A stretch of 64,000 nt of DNA from Muriicola sp. Z0-33 (lineage in GTDB: Bacteria; Bacteroidota; Bacteroidia; Flavobacteriales; Flavobacteriaceae): positions 434,001 to 498,000 of the forward strand of contig NZ_JAFMPW010000002.1 in assembly GCF_026126425.1 (NCBI RefSeq), in the 5' to 3' direction. Both the position numbers and the translations under genes were made by a program. The number at the start of each line of letters is the position of its first letter. Positions within the stretch are counted from its first letter, which is position 1. Positions 39,238 through 49,097 of this stretch are shown one piece after another. The notes beneath the pieces are model-generated. The model saw only the letters and a list, made by a program, of their open reading frames with translations. It did not search any database and was not told the DNA's origin.

Positions 39238-41175
39238 TTATTGTGATTGAAAAATTTTCTTAATTATCTGAGGGTCAGTTTCTACATTAACACTATCATC
39301 TAATTTGCAGAACTCGGAGTTGTTAGAAACATACTCTGGAACTATCTCTTTCATTAGCTTAACTGTATCCCCGTTAAAAAACATGTTCGATACGCATAAC
39401 TCATCAACCTTGGAGCGCACTTCCGCATAATTTAGTTCCCTTACTTTACTAATCATTATCTTCTGGTGATAAGTAGGAAGGGTATTTTCTCCACTAGCCA
39501 ACAATTCCTCATAGAGTTTCTCCCCAGGGCGCAGACCAGTAACTTTAATATCTATGTCTTCAGGATATCTGAGCCCGGATAATTTTATCATGTTTTTGGC
39601 CAAATCGAAAATACGAACAGATTTACCCATATCAAAGATAAATATTTCTCCTCCCTGACCCATTGCCGCCGCCTCTAAAACTAATTGGGAGGCTTCGGGA
39701 ATAGTCATAAAATATCTCGTGATATCCTTATGTGTAACAGTTAACGGCCCGCCATTCTCTATTTGTTTTCTGAATAAAGGAATTACAGATCCGTTAGAAC
39801 CTAATACATTTCCAAAACGGGTAGTGATAAATTTCGTTTTATTTTCCTGATGCATACAGCTGATATACATCTCGGCAATCCTCTTAGTAGCCCCCATAAC
39901 ATTAGTTGGGTTCACGGCCTTATCAGTAGAAACAAATACAAATTTCTCCACATTGTAATTCAGCGAAAGGTCTACCAGCATTTTGGTACCTGCTATATTA
40001 ACTTTGATAGCTTCATAGGCATTGTACTCCATTAACGGCACGTGTTTATATGCAGCCGCATGGAATACTATGGTAGGTTTATACTCCTGGAAAAAAGTAT
40101 TCATACGGTTTTTATCCCGGATATCGCCAACCATAGGGATAAAGTTATGAAAGCCGTTTTGTTTAAGTTCTTGTTGCAGGTTGTATAGGTCAGATTCTGC
40201 CTGATCTATTATTATTAAAGATTTGTAATCATAATTTGCAATCTGCCTAACAATTTCACTTCCAATAGACCCGGCACCACCGGTAACCATGATCACCTGG
40301 CCCTTAAGCTCATCAGAAACTTTAGATTTCTTAATATTAATAGGAACTCTGTTTAGCAGGTCTTCTATTTGTACCTGCTTAATCTGGGATAATTTTAGTT
40401 CTCCGTTGATCCAATCTTCTACCGGTGGAACAATCTTAACCTGTACCCCATAATCTACAAGGCTTTCTACTATTTCTCTCAGCCTGTTATTATCAATATT
40501 ATTAATGGAAACAATGATTTCTTCAATATCTCTTTTCTGAATAAAGTAGCCCGAAAGCTCGCTTTTAGAGAATACTTTAACCCCATTAATACTTTTACCT
40601 ACTTTTTTATTATCATCATCAATATACCCTACCACCCTTGAATTACTTGCCGTATGGCTTGTAAGTGCATTATAGGTTAGAATCCCGGATTCTCCGGCAC
40701 CATAAATGATTACATTTTTAGTGATCCTAAACTTCTTTACCAGATTGTAATACAGTGTTTTAAACACGTATCTGGAGGCAGTTAAAATGATGAAGCTGAT
40801 TAAACTGTGTATTATTATAATTGAAAGAGGAATTGTAAAATCCTCCATAAAATTCACTTGCCTGTTGACAATTACAAGGAAAATTGTAATGATACTGGAA
40901 AGACAAATTGCATTAAAAATATTGTACACGTCTCTAACGCCTGTATGACGCACCACCCCTTTATAAGATCCGGTCATTATAAAAGCCAATAATGCTATTA
41001 AAGCTACCAACGGTAACTGAACCAAAAGCTTTTCGGTCGCAAAATTGAGCGTCAAATTAAATCGTATCAGATACGACAGAATAAAAGAAATGAATATCAG
41101 AATAACATCGATGGCCAGAACCAGCCATTTAGATGCATATCTGTGAGCATTGCTCATTAAGTAGTTTTTAAACAT
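39238..41175 (-). CDS. FlaA1/PglF-type UDP-N-acetylglucosamine 4,6-dehydratase
   Basis: 645 residues. Four N-terminal membrane helices (~18-130), a first Rossmann domain (IYGAGESGIL) and an SDR catalytic domain (VTGGAGSIGSE, ~295-305; STDKAVNPTNVMGATK, the catalytic segment). This is the long membrane-bound form (WbpM/PglF/CapD). It makes UDP-4-keto-6-deoxy-HexNAc at the inner membrane for the neighbouring aminotransferase, whose stop overlaps its start by 8 bases. The final sugar is probably a 2-acetamido-4-amino-2,4,6-trideoxyhexose. Confidence 0.93.
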   Translation of the reverse strand: MFKNYLMSNAHRYASKWLVLAIDVILIFISFILSYLIRFNLTLNFATEKLLVQLPLVALIALLAFIMTGSYKGVVRHTGVRDVYNIFNAICLSSIITIFLVIVNRQVNFMEDFTIPLSIIIIHSLISFIILTASRYVFKTLYYNLVKKFRITKNVIIYGAGESGILTYNALTSHTASNSRVVGYIDDDNKKVGKSINGVKVFSKSELSGYFIQKRDIEEIIVSINNIDNNRLREIVESLVDYGVQVKIVPPVEDWINGELKLSQIKQVQIEDLLNRVPINIKKSKVSDELKGQVIMVTGGAGSIGSEIVRQIANYDYKSLIIIDQAESDLYNLQQELKQNGFHNFIPMVGDIRDKNRMNTFFQEYKPTIVFHAAAYKHVPLMEYNAYEAIKVNIAGTKMLVDLSLNYNVEKFVFVSTDKAVNPTNVMGATKRIAEMYISCMHQENKTKFITTRFGNVLGSNGSVIPLFRKQIENGGPLTVTHKDITRYFMTIPEASQLVLEAAAMGQGGEIFIFDMGKSVRIFDLAKNMIKLSGLRYPEDIDIKVTGLRPGEKLYEELLASGENTLPTYHQKIMISKVRELNYAEVRSKVDELCVSNMFFNGDTVKLMKEIVPEYVSNNSEFCKLDDSVNVETDPQIIKKIFQSQ

Positions 41176-42301
41176 GGGGTATTGATTTAAGTATTACAGC
41201 AACTATTCTTTTTAGATCCTCTTCTTTTAAATTGGATCCGCTAGGAAGACAAAGTCCTCTTTCAAATAACTGCTCAGAAACACCATTGGTAAAATTTGGA
41301 TAATCTTTAAAAATTGGTTGAAGATGCATTGGTTTCCACAATGGTCTGGATTCAATGTCCTCTTCCAAAAGTGCTAATCTTATAGATTCTCTGGTTTCAA
41401 AAGATGGTGTAAGGATACATGTTAACCATCTGTTTGAAAAATATCCATCGGGTTCTTCTAAAAATTCAATAGATTCCAGATGTCCTAAATTGTTTTTATA
41501 AAATTCAAAATTGGCTCTCCTTGCCTCAACTCTATCGCCCAACACTTCCATTTGCCCCCTTCCAATGCCTGCGAGAACATTACTCATGCGATAGTTATAG
41601 CCAACATGCGAATGCTGGTAATGCGGAGCATTATCCCTTGCCTGTGTTGCCAGGAATATGGCCTTGTTTTTAATTTCTTCATTTTTGGTAACCAAAGCAC
41701 CGCCACCAGATGTGGTGATAATTTTATTACCATTAAAGGAAAGAATTCCAATATCGCCAAAAGTACTGCACGCCCTTCCATGAAACTCACTACCCAGCGC
41801 TTCTGCACTATCTTCCACAACAGGAATCTGGTATTTTTGTGAAATTTCAAATATTTCATTCACATTATATGGCATCCCATATAGATGCACAGCAATTATC
41901 GCTTTTGGTTTGTTTCCCTTTGAGATACGGTCTAGAATGGCCTTCTCTAATAATTCCGGAGAAATATTCCATGTGTCCTCCTCACTATCAACAAATACCG
42001 GAGTAGCCCCCAGGTATAAAATAGGATTTGCAGATGCAGAAAATGTAAAACTCTGACAAATTACCTCATCCCCTTGTGAGACTCCGAGTAGTTCAAGTGC
42101 AAGGTGTATAGCCGCAGTTCCAGAACTCAGTGCAGCCACATGAACATTTTCACTCACGAAAGATGCTATGGCTTTTTCAAAATTAGTAACATTAGGACCC
42201 AGCGGGGCTACCCAGTTACTGTCAAAAGCTTCCTTAACATAGGTTTGTTCTGTACCTCCCATATGAGGAGACGAAAGCCATATTTTTGTTGCAGTTATCA
42301 A
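41168..42301 (-). CDS. DegT/DnrJ/EryC1/StrS-family sugar aminotransferase
   Basis: 377 residues; the start is TTG (MITATKIWLSSPHMGG), typical for flavobacterial homologues. PLP-dependent fold with SGTAAIHLALELLG, EDSAEALGS and the Schiff-base Lys in SFNGNKIITTSGGG. It is paired with the preceding PglF-type dehydratase, matching PglE, which aminates the 4-keto group. First gene of the minus-strand block. Confidence 0.93.
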   Translation of the reverse strand: MITATKIWLSSPHMGGTEQTYVKEAFDSNWVAPLGPNVTNFEKAIASFVSENVHVAALSSGTAAIHLALELLGVSQGDEVICQSFTFSASANPILYLGATPVFVDSEEDTWNISPELLEKAILDRISKGNKPKAIIAVHLYGMPYNVNEIFEISQKYQIPVVEDSAEALGSEFHGRACSTFGDIGILSFNGNKIITTSGGGALVTKNEEIKNKAIFLATQARDNAPHYQHSHVGYNYRMSNVLAGIGRGQMEVLGDRVEARRANFEFYKNNLGHLESIEFLEEPDGYFSNRWLTCILTPSFETRESIRLALLEEDIESRPLWKPMHLQPIFKDYPNFTNGVSEQLFERGLCLPSGSNLKEEDLKRIVAVILKSIPHV

Positions 42302-42733
42302 TTGATTACTTGTTTTACAGTACCCTGATACAACTATCGTAGATTAGGTATTTCAAAGGGTGTTTTAGTCCCTCTTTGTTTAAGATTAAGGTAAACACCT
42401 ACCAATATACGAACTATTGCAGATAACAATAAACATTAACAGTGTTAATATCGGGCAAATCTAAGCTGTAAAAGTATATATAAGGACTAAACCCTTAAAA
42501 AATTGTCAACACAATTCGTCAAACTGACCTCAATTTCGGATAATGCGACCTACCCGCTGCATATTATCCGAAAAACTTGGGGGTACAGCACTAATACAAC
42601 TGTTATCGATTAAGTGCAAACCCCATTTTTTGCTATTTTATCAACAGCCTGTTCTAATTGCAACTCACTTTTACTATTATGTGTACTTTTACATCCTTTA
42701 TTGAGGTAATTCTAATCGGAAAATGTCTTCTTA
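42302..42733. other. Divergent promoter region of the polysaccharide locus
   Basis: The 432 bases separate the minus-strand assembly block from the plus-strand precursor block. It contains the 42534-42573 inverted repeat and AT-rich promoter-like stretches; no gene or RNA was recognised. Confidence 0.4.
42534..42573. promoter_or_regulatory. Perfect 11-bp inverted repeat, possible operator
   Basis: TTTCGGATAAT and ATTATCCGAAA flank an 18-base spacer that itself begins GC and ends GCAT. No T-run follows on the plus strand. Its place at the divergent start of the locus makes a regulator site more likely than a terminator. Confidence 0.5.
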
Positions 42734-43762
42734 ATGAAAATACTTGTAACCGGAGCAGCAGGTTTTATCGGTTTCCACCTAGCTAGGAGATTGATAGAAC
42801 TTGGACATAATGTTATTGGATTAGATAACATAAACGATTATTATGATGTTGAATTGAAATATGCCCGATTAGAGCAACTTGGGATATCTCGAAAAAGTGC
42901 CGAAAATTTTCTTCTCCCCGCTCAGAGCTCGACAGCTCCAAATAATTTCTCTTTTGTCAGAATGCATCTGGAAGACAGGGAATCATTACCCTTACTTTTC
43001 AACAAAGAAAAATTTGATGTAGTTTGCAATTTGGCTGCCCAGGCCGGGGTAAGATACAGCCTGGAGAATCCGACTGCCTACATAGACAGCAATATAGTCG
43101 GGTTTTTGAATTTATTGGAATGTTGCAGAAATACCGGGGTAGCACATTTAGTTTATGCCAGTAGCTCCAGCGTTTACGGTTCAAACAAGGAAGTCCCGTT
43201 CAGTATCCAAGACAATGTAGACCGGCCGATTAGCCTGTATGCCGCTACAAAAAAGAGTAATGAATTAATGGCCCATACCTATAGTCATCTTTATGGGTTT
43301 GCCACGACCGGATTGCGATTTTTTACAGTTTATGGCCCTTGGGGCAGGCCAGATATGGCACTATTTCTATTTACCGATGCTATTGTAAAAAACCAACCTA
43401 TAAAAGTGTTCAACTATGGCAAAATGGAAAGAGATTTCACCTATGTAGATGACATCATAACTGGCGTTGTAAAGGTTACCGAAGAGGACATATCAGGCAG
43501 AAAAGCAGAGAACAACTCCTATAAGTTATATAATATTGGGAATAACAAATCTGTGAACTTATTAGACTTTATTAGAGAAATAGAGCATAGTCTAAAGAAA
43601 GAAGCAATAAAGGAAATGATGCCCATACAACCCGGGGATGTGGAGAAAACCTGGGCTAATGTAGATGATCTTGTAACGGATTATGGCTATCAACCAACTA
43701 CCCAGATTAAAGATGGTGTTAAGGCTTTTGTTAGCTGGTACCGCGATTTTTATAACATATAA
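42734..43762 (+). CDS. UDP-glucuronate 4-epimerase-like SDR enzyme
   Basis: 342 residues. Rossmann GAAGFIGFH (7-15), LDNINDYYDVELKYARL (the family-typical segment ~35-51), SSSSVYGSN and the Y-x3-K catalytic pair YAATKKSN. The NINDYYD motif and length separate it from UDP-glucose 4-epimerases and point to UDP-GlcA to UDP-GalA conversion. It opens the precursor block; no gene for UDP-glucose 6-dehydrogenase is obvious here, so UDP-GlcA must come from elsewhere. Confidence 0.88.
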   Translation: MKILVTGAAGFIGFHLARRLIELGHNVIGLDNINDYYDVELKYARLEQLGISRKSAENFLLPAQSSTAPNNFSFVRMHLEDRESLPLLFNKEKFDVVCNLAAQAGVRYSLENPTAYIDSNIVGFLNLLECCRNTGVAHLVYASSSSVYGSNKEVPFSIQDNVDRPISLYAATKKSNELMAHTYSHLYGFATTGLRFFTVYGPWGRPDMALFLFTDAIVKNQPIKVFNYGKMERDFTYVDDIITGVVKVTEEDISGRKAENNSYKLYNIGNNKSVNLLDFIREIEHSLKKEAIKEMMPIQPGDVEKTWANVDDLVTDYGYQPTTQIKDGVKAFVSWYRDFYNI

Positions 43763-43909
43763 AACACTATTTAAGGTATTTCACCATTTTTTTGTGGATT
43801 ACATCTTCCTTATATGCACAAATCGTTATTTTTTGGTTTAATTTGCGCCCTTAAAATAGGCTTTAATTAGCGAAGAAAGTTTCAACTTTCCTTTTTCATT
43901 GCATTTAAT

Positions 43910-44908
43910 ATGGAAAACATTCTTAAATCGTTAGATTCCAATAGATTGATATTAGTTACTGGGGGGGCCGGTTTTATAGGTTCTAATCTGTGTAAGACCC
44001 TCTTAACTAATGGTAATTCTATCCGATGTCTGGATAATTTAGCTACGGGTAAAAAGAGCAATATTGAACCTCTATTGTCCTTGCCGAATTTTGAGTTTAT
44101 AGAAGGAGATATCAGGGATCTGGAGACCTGCAATACTGCATGCAATGGAGTGGATTACGTTTTACATCAGGCGGCACTTGGATCAGTACCCCGATCTATA
44201 AAAGATCCGATTACCAGCAATGACGTGAATGTTTCGGGATTTCTGAATATGTTAGTCGCTTCAAGAGACGCAGGGGTAAAACGCTTTGTTTATGCTGCCA
44301 GTTCTTCAACCTATGGTGATTCTGAGAGTTTGCCCAAAGTTGAAGACATTATTGGAAAGCCTTTATCCCCATATGCCATTACTAAATATGTAAATGAGCT
44401 TTATGCAGATGTATTTAGTAAGACGTATGGATTGGAAACCATTGGCTTGAGGTATTTCAACGTCTTTGGAAGATTTCAAGATCCCAATGGCGCCTATGCG
44501 GCGGTAATCCCAAAATTTGTAATGCAATTTATGAATCATGAGTCCCCAATAATAAATGGTGACGGGAATTTCTCGCGCGACTTTACATACATTGACAACG
44601 TAATACAAGCAAACATTTGTTCTTTAGTAGCGAATAGCCCCGAAGCTATCAACACTGTTTATAATGTTGCTTATGGGGAAAGAACAACACTAAATGAACT
44701 GGTACATTTTCTTCAAAAATACCTTTCTGAATACGACCCGGAAATTGCATCAGTTGAGATACAATATGGTCCGGAAAGAGCAGGAGATATACCGCATTCA
44801 CTGGCTTCTATAGACAAAGCCAGGAAATTACTGAACTACAACCCTCAATACGATATAGCTAAAGGGCTTAAAGAGGCTGTAAATTGGTATTGGGAAAATC
44901 TTAAATAA
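43910..44908 (+). CDS. UDP-N-acetylglucosamine 4-epimerase, WbpP/TviC-like
   Basis: 332 residues with TGGAGFIGSN (~17-26), LDNLATGKKSN, HQAALGSVPRSIKDP and YAITKYVNE. The GSVPRSI segment and the ATGKKSN loop are typical of TviC/WbpP, which interconvert UDP-GlcNAc(A) and UDP-GalNAc(A). The next gene is the TviB-type dehydrogenase, so together they probably make UDP-GalNAc-uronate as in Vi antigen synthesis. Confidence 0.9.
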   Translation: MENILKSLDSNRLILVTGGAGFIGSNLCKTLLTNGNSIRCLDNLATGKKSNIEPLLSLPNFEFIEGDIRDLETCNTACNGVDYVLHQAALGSVPRSIKDPITSNDVNVSGFLNMLVASRDAGVKRFVYAASSSTYGDSESLPKVEDIIGKPLSPYAITKYVNELYADVFSKTYGLETIGLRYFNVFGRFQDPNGAYAAVIPKFVMQFMNHESPIINGDGNFSRDFTYIDNVIQANICSLVANSPEAINTVYNVAYGERTTLNELVHFLQKYLSEYDPEIASVEIQYGPERAGDIPHSLASIDKARKLLNYNPQYDIAKGLKEAVNWYWENLK

Positions 44909-44964
44909 TAGATAGCGGTAATTTTTAAAAGATAAGAACAAAAATATTTACTTAAAAAGACCTT

Positions 44965-46245
44965 ATGAGCACCAAAAAGATAGCAGTAATTGGATTAGGG
45001 TATGTAGGATTGCCCCTGGCTAGATTGTTCGCTACAAAATATCCGGTTGTTGGATTCGATATTAATAAGGAGCGGGTTGAAGAACTAAGATCTGGAAAAG
45101 ATTCAACTCTTGAGGTTAGCGATGACGTCTTGCAAGAAGTTATCACTACTTCTACAGAAATGGATAAGGGGCTGTTTTGCACAGATAATATTGAAGATAT
45201 TGCGGCCTGTAATTATTTTATTGTGACCGTGCCCACCCCGGTAGATAGTATTAACAGACCAGATCTGACACCGCTATATAAATCAAGTGAAGCTGTGGGT
45301 AGCGTACTTAAAAAGGGAGATATAGTAATTTATGAGTCTACCGTTTATCCGGGTGTTACAGAAGAAGAGTGTGTTCCGATCCTGGAAAAAATAAGTGGAT
45401 TAACCTTTAATGTTGATTTCTTCGCCGGTTATTCTCCTGAACGGATCAATCCAGGTGATAAGCTACATACCGTAGAAAAAATCCTGAAGGTTACTTCTGG
45501 TTCAACCCCCGAAATTGGTAAAAAAGTTAATGATTTATATGAATCGGTCATTACCGCAGGTACGTATTTGGCCCCTACTATCAAGGTAGCTGAAGCGGCC
45601 AAGGTGATAGAAAATTCTCAGCGCGATATCAATATTGCATTTGTGAATGAACTTGCCAAAATATTCAATCTAATGGATATCGATACCGATGAAGTATTGA
45701 AGGCAGCCGGCACCAAATGGAATTTTTTAAACTTTCGCCCAGGATTGGTTGGAGGCCATTGCATTGGTGTAGACCCCTATTACCTGGCACAGAGATCGCA
45801 GGAATTCGGATATCATCCCGAAATTATCCTCGCTGGTAGGCGAATGAATGATGGCATGGGAAAATATGTTGCTTCAGAGATCATTAAACTAATGGTGCAG
45901 AAAGATCAAAAAATTAAAGGGTCCAAAATCCTGGTTTTAGGTATAACCTTTAAAGAAAATTGCCCTGATGTTCGCAATACTAAAGCAGTGGACGTTATAA
46001 ATAACCTTCGTAGTTACGGCGCTGATGTTGATGTTTACGATCCATGGGCAGATGAAGAAGAAGTGCTCCAGGAATTCGGGTTTACCATAAAAAAGGAACT
46101 ACCTGTGGATAATTATAATGCCATAGTGTTAGCTGTTTCTCACAAAGAATTCCTTCGGATGGATTTAAGATCAAAACTTACGGAAGACGGTGTGTTATAC
46201 GATGTAAAAAGTGTACTGGATTGTCCGGTAGAAGGACGTTTATAA
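44965..46245 (+). CDS. Nucleotide-sugar 6-dehydrogenase, TviB/WbpO-like
   Basis: 426 residues. NAD-binding GLGYVG (10-15), catalytic Cys266 in GGHCIGVDPYYLA, and the C-terminal domain with LGITFKENCPDVRNTK. The NCPDVRN segment and length favour UDP-N-acetylhexosamine dehydrogenase over UDP-glucose dehydrogenase. It oxidises C6 to a uronic acid in two NAD-dependent steps. 56 bases after the epimerase. A short hairpin follows at 46253-46267. Confidence 0.92.
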   Translation: MSTKKIAVIGLGYVGLPLARLFATKYPVVGFDINKERVEELRSGKDSTLEVSDDVLQEVITTSTEMDKGLFCTDNIEDIAACNYFIVTVPTPVDSINRPDLTPLYKSSEAVGSVLKKGDIVIYESTVYPGVTEEECVPILEKISGLTFNVDFFAGYSPERINPGDKLHTVEKILKVTSGSTPEIGKKVNDLYESVITAGTYLAPTIKVAEAAKVIENSQRDINIAFVNELAKIFNLMDIDTDEVLKAAGTKWNFLNFRPGLVGGHCIGVDPYYLAQRSQEFGYHPEIILAGRRMNDGMGKYVASEIIKLMVQKDQKIKGSKILVLGITFKENCPDVRNTKAVDVINNLRSYGADVDVYDPWADEEEVLQEFGFTIKKELPVDNYNAIVLAVSHKEFLRMDLRSKLTEDGVLYDVKSVLDCPVEGRL

Positions 46246-46375
46246 ACTTTTTAAGTGCTTAGCACTTTATCGGGATAAATTCCTTTTTTTCCGAAAGACA
46301 CAATATAAAAGCAAAAATCTTATTATAACATAAGATAAGCGATTCTCACAAATCTTTTAAACAGATTTTCCTAAA

Positions 46376-47173
46376 ATGAAATCAGACCTTAGAATAGCGA
46401 TCACGGCCTCAATAAATGCTGGTAAAGCTATAATGAAAATATATGATGCCGATCAGATCAAAGTAGATTTCAAAGAAGACAAATCTCCCTTGACAGAGGC
46501 GGATCTGGCTTCAAACAGCTGTATCATGAGTTTTTTAAAAGACACCCCCTACCCTGTGATCAGTGAGGAAAATAAACTATTGGATTACGACTTGCGAAAA
46601 AGCTGGAGCGACTATTGGATAGTAGATCCTCTTGACGGAACTAAGGAATTCATTAAAAGAAATGGAGAATTTACGGTTAATGTCGCATTATGCTCAAAAG
46701 GACAACCTGTTTTAGGGGTTATATACGTACCTGTTGAGCGCACCCTTTACTATGGAGACGCCCTCTCCGGAGAGGCCTTCAAAACTGTATTGGATAAAAA
46801 CCATTCAATTGACAAAGAATTGTTTAGTGAGAGCGATCGTATTAAGACTGCTAATATATCCAAAGAGTTGATAAGGGTGGTAGCAAGCAGGTCTCATATG
46901 AACCAGGACACAGTTAATTTTATTGAAGGCATCAATAAAGATTATAAAGACGTGGAAATTGTTTCTGCAGGAAGTTCTTTAAAATTTTGTTTGGTAGCAG
47001 AGGGAAAGGCTGATGTTTATCCAAGATTTGCGCCAACAATGGAATGGGATACCGCCGCAGGGCATGCCATTTGTAAGGCAGTAGGGATTAAAGTCATTTC
47101 AAGAGAAAGCAATAAAGAGCTGGAATACAATAAAAGCAATCTATTAAATCCTCATTTTTTAGTAAGTAACTAA
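46376..47173 (+). CDS. cysQ: 3'(2'),5'-bisphosphate nucleotidase
   Basis: 265 residues of the inositol monophosphatase fold. Metal-binding Glu64/Glu65, VDPLDGT (83-89) and a late WDTAAGHA segment are the family signatures. It hydrolyses PAP, the by-product of sulfotransferases and an inhibitor of them, to AMP. It heads a run of genes for activated sulfate, so its role here is probably to clear PAP. Its stop overlaps the next start by one base. Confidence 0.93.
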   Translation: MKSDLRIAITASINAGKAIMKIYDADQIKVDFKEDKSPLTEADLASNSCIMSFLKDTPYPVISEENKLLDYDLRKSWSDYWIVDPLDGTKEFIKRNGEFTVNVALCSKGQPVLGVIYVPVERTLYYGDALSGEAFKTVLDKNHSIDKELFSESDRIKTANISKELIRVVASRSHMNQDTVNFIEGINKDYKDVEIVSAGSSLKFCLVAEGKADVYPRFAPTMEWDTAAGHAICKAVGIKVISRESNKELEYNKSNLLNPHFLVSN

Positions 47174-47592
47174 TGGGTGATATATCATATAAAAGGCATT
47201 TAGCCAAAACAATAACATGGCGTGCTGTAGGTACATTGGATACGGTACTTTTGTCCTGGATAATAACAGGGAATCCTTTTACCGGGCTTAAGATTGGCTT
47301 TTCTGAGGTAGTGACAAAAATGATCTTGTACTATTTTCATGAGCGAATTTGGTTTAAAATAGCAATAAAAGAGAGTCGCAGAAGACACTTGCTTAAAACC
47401 ATATCCTGGAGAATAATTGGAACATTGGACACGGTGCTACTCTCCTGGTTAATTACCGGTAGTCCGTTAATGGGAGTGAAAATTGGAATGTTAGAAGTAA
47501 TAACCAAAATGATCTTATATTACCTTCACGAACGTGCATGGTATCGTATTAATTTTGGATTAGAACGAAGAAAAAGACTTAGAAATGAGTAA
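47173..47592 (+). CDS. DUF2061 membrane protein with two tandem copies of the domain
   Basis: 139 residues. Residues ~9-63 and ~75-129 are two copies of the same unit (K-T-I-x-W-R-x-x-G-T-L-D-T-x-L-L-S-W-x-I-T-G, then KMILYY-hERxW), separated by a basic linker. Most DUF2061 proteins have one copy. Two membrane segments per copy are likely. It is often found next to cys genes of PAPS synthesis, so a role in sulfate transport or activation is inferred. It overlaps cysC by 8 bases. Confidence 0.85.
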   Translation: MGDISYKRHLAKTITWRAVGTLDTVLLSWIITGNPFTGLKIGFSEVVTKMILYYFHERIWFKIAIKESRRRHLLKTISWRIIGTLDTVLLSWLITGSPLMGVKIGMLEVITKMILYYLHERAWYRINFGLERRKRLRNE

Positions 47593-48175
47593 GAATATCG
47601 TGCCCCACACTTATAGGGTAAATCGCGAAGAAAGAAGACAGGCCAATGGCCATAGCTCCTTTCTTATATTCTTCACCGGACTCTCTGGTTCGGGCAAGTC
47701 TACCATTGCCAATGCCCTGGAGATTAAACTCTTTGTGGATGGTGTTAAAACTTATGTATTAGACGGGGATAATGTTAGAAGGGGAATCAATAAAGGATTA
47801 TCTTTCAGCCCTGAAGATCGTTCCGAGAATAATCGTCGGATTGGAGAAATTTCAAAATTGTTTGTAGACGCCGGAATGGTAGTGCTGGCAGCTTTTGTCG
47901 CCCCATATGAGAAAGACAGAGCCTTTATTAAAGAGACTGTAGGAGAAGAAAATTATGTAGAGGTTTTCGTAAATGCCAGCCTTGAAGTCTGTGAAGAAAG
48001 AGATGTAAAAGGGCTGTACAAAAAAGCCCGTAAAGGGGAAATAAAGGATATGACCGGTATAACGGCTCCTTATGAGCCCCCAATAAATCCTTCTATAGAG
48101 GTGACTCATGAAAATTCCGTAGAGGAAGCGGTGGATATTATTTATGAAAAAATAAAAAATAAACTTAGAGTTTAA
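47585..48175 (+). CDS. cysC: Adenylylsulfate (APS) kinase
   Basis: 196 residues. P-loop GLSGSGKS (32-39), LDGDNVRRGINKGLSFSPEDRSENNRR and the DVKGLYKKARKGEIKDMTGI segment are APS kinase signatures. It makes PAPS, the donor for sulfotransferases, from APS and ATP. It is separate from cysN, unlike the fused CysNC of some bacteria. Confidence 0.96.
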   Translation: MSKNIVPHTYRVNREERRQANGHSSFLIFFTGLSGSGKSTIANALEIKLFVDGVKTYVLDGDNVRRGINKGLSFSPEDRSENNRRIGEISKLFVDAGMVVLAAFVAPYEKDRAFIKETVGEENYVEVFVNASLEVCEERDVKGLYKKARKGEIKDMTGITAPYEPPINPSIEVTHENSVEEAVDIIYEKIKNKLRV

Positions 48176-48177
48176 CA

Positions 48178-49083
48178 ATGAGTAAGTACTACTTAAATTA
48201 TTTGGATGAATTAGAATCTGAGGCAATTTATGTCTTAAGAGAGGTCTGGGCACAATTTGAAAATCCGGTAATCCTTTTCTCAGGAGGTAAAGATTCTATA
48301 GTTGTTACCCATTTGGCCAAAAAGGCTTTTTACCCCAGTAAGATTCCTTTCGCATTAATGCACGTGGATACAGGTCATAATTTTCCGGAAACCATCAAAT
48401 TCAGAGATGATCTGGTTAAAGATCTTGATGCCCGTCTTATTGTTGGATCTGTACAAACCTCAATAGACAACGGTAGAGTTGCCGAGGAGAAAGGAAAGAA
48501 TGCTACGCGTAATGCCTTGCAAATCACCACTTTATTAGATGCGATTGAAGAGCATAAAGTAGATTGTGCAATTGGCGGAGGAAGAAGAGATGAAGAAAAG
48601 GCCCGTGCAAAAGAAAGATTTTTTTCTCACCGTGATGATTTTGGACAGTGGGATCCAAAAAATCAACGTCCTGAGCTTTGGAACATTTTTAATGGGAGGC
48701 ATTTTGAAGGAGAGCATTTCAGAGTATTCCCAATTAGCAACTGGACAGAAATGGATGTCTGGAACTACATAAGAAGGGAAAAGATAGAAATTCCTTCTTT
48801 ATACCTGGCCCACGAAAGGGAAGTAGTTTGGCGAAACGATTCCTGGATTCCCAAATCCGAATATCTGATTCTCGAAGAGAACGAAAAAATTGAAACTAAA
48901 AAAATAAGGTTCAGAACCCTGGGAGATATTACCATAACGGGGGGAATTGAATCTGATGCGGACAACATAGAAAAAATTGTCCAGGAGGTTTCAGCTATGC
49001 GAAAGACAGAAAGGGGCAACCGAACAGACGACAAGCGTTCAGAAACGGCAATGGAAGATCGTAAAAAGCAGGGATATTTTTAA
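48178..49083 (+). CDS. cysD: Sulfate adenylyltransferase small subunit
   Basis: 301 residues of the PAPS reductase-like PP-loop family. SGGKDS (35-40), HVDTGHNFPET and the C-terminal MRKTERGNRTDDKRSE tail are typical. It makes APS from sulfate and ATP with CysN. Two bases after cysC and 14 before cysN. Confidence 0.97.
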   Translation: MSKYYLNYLDELESEAIYVLREVWAQFENPVILFSGGKDSIVVTHLAKKAFYPSKIPFALMHVDTGHNFPETIKFRDDLVKDLDARLIVGSVQTSIDNGRVAEEKGKNATRNALQITTLLDAIEEHKVDCAIGGGRRDEEKARAKERFFSHRDDFGQWDPKNQRPELWNIFNGRHFEGEHFRVFPISNWTEMDVWNYIRREKIEIPSLYLAHEREVVWRNDSWIPKSEYLILEENEKIETKKIRFRTLGDITITGGIESDADNIEKIVQEVSAMRKTERGNRTDDKRSETAMEDRKKQGYF

Positions 49084-49097
49084 TAGAAGAATCAACT

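Noticed and set aside
46253-46267. AAGTGC-TTA-GCACTT hairpin after the nucleotide-sugar dehydrogenase as a terminator
   Set aside because: The stem is only 6 bp with a 3-base loop and no T-run; the downstream genes probably continue the transcript.
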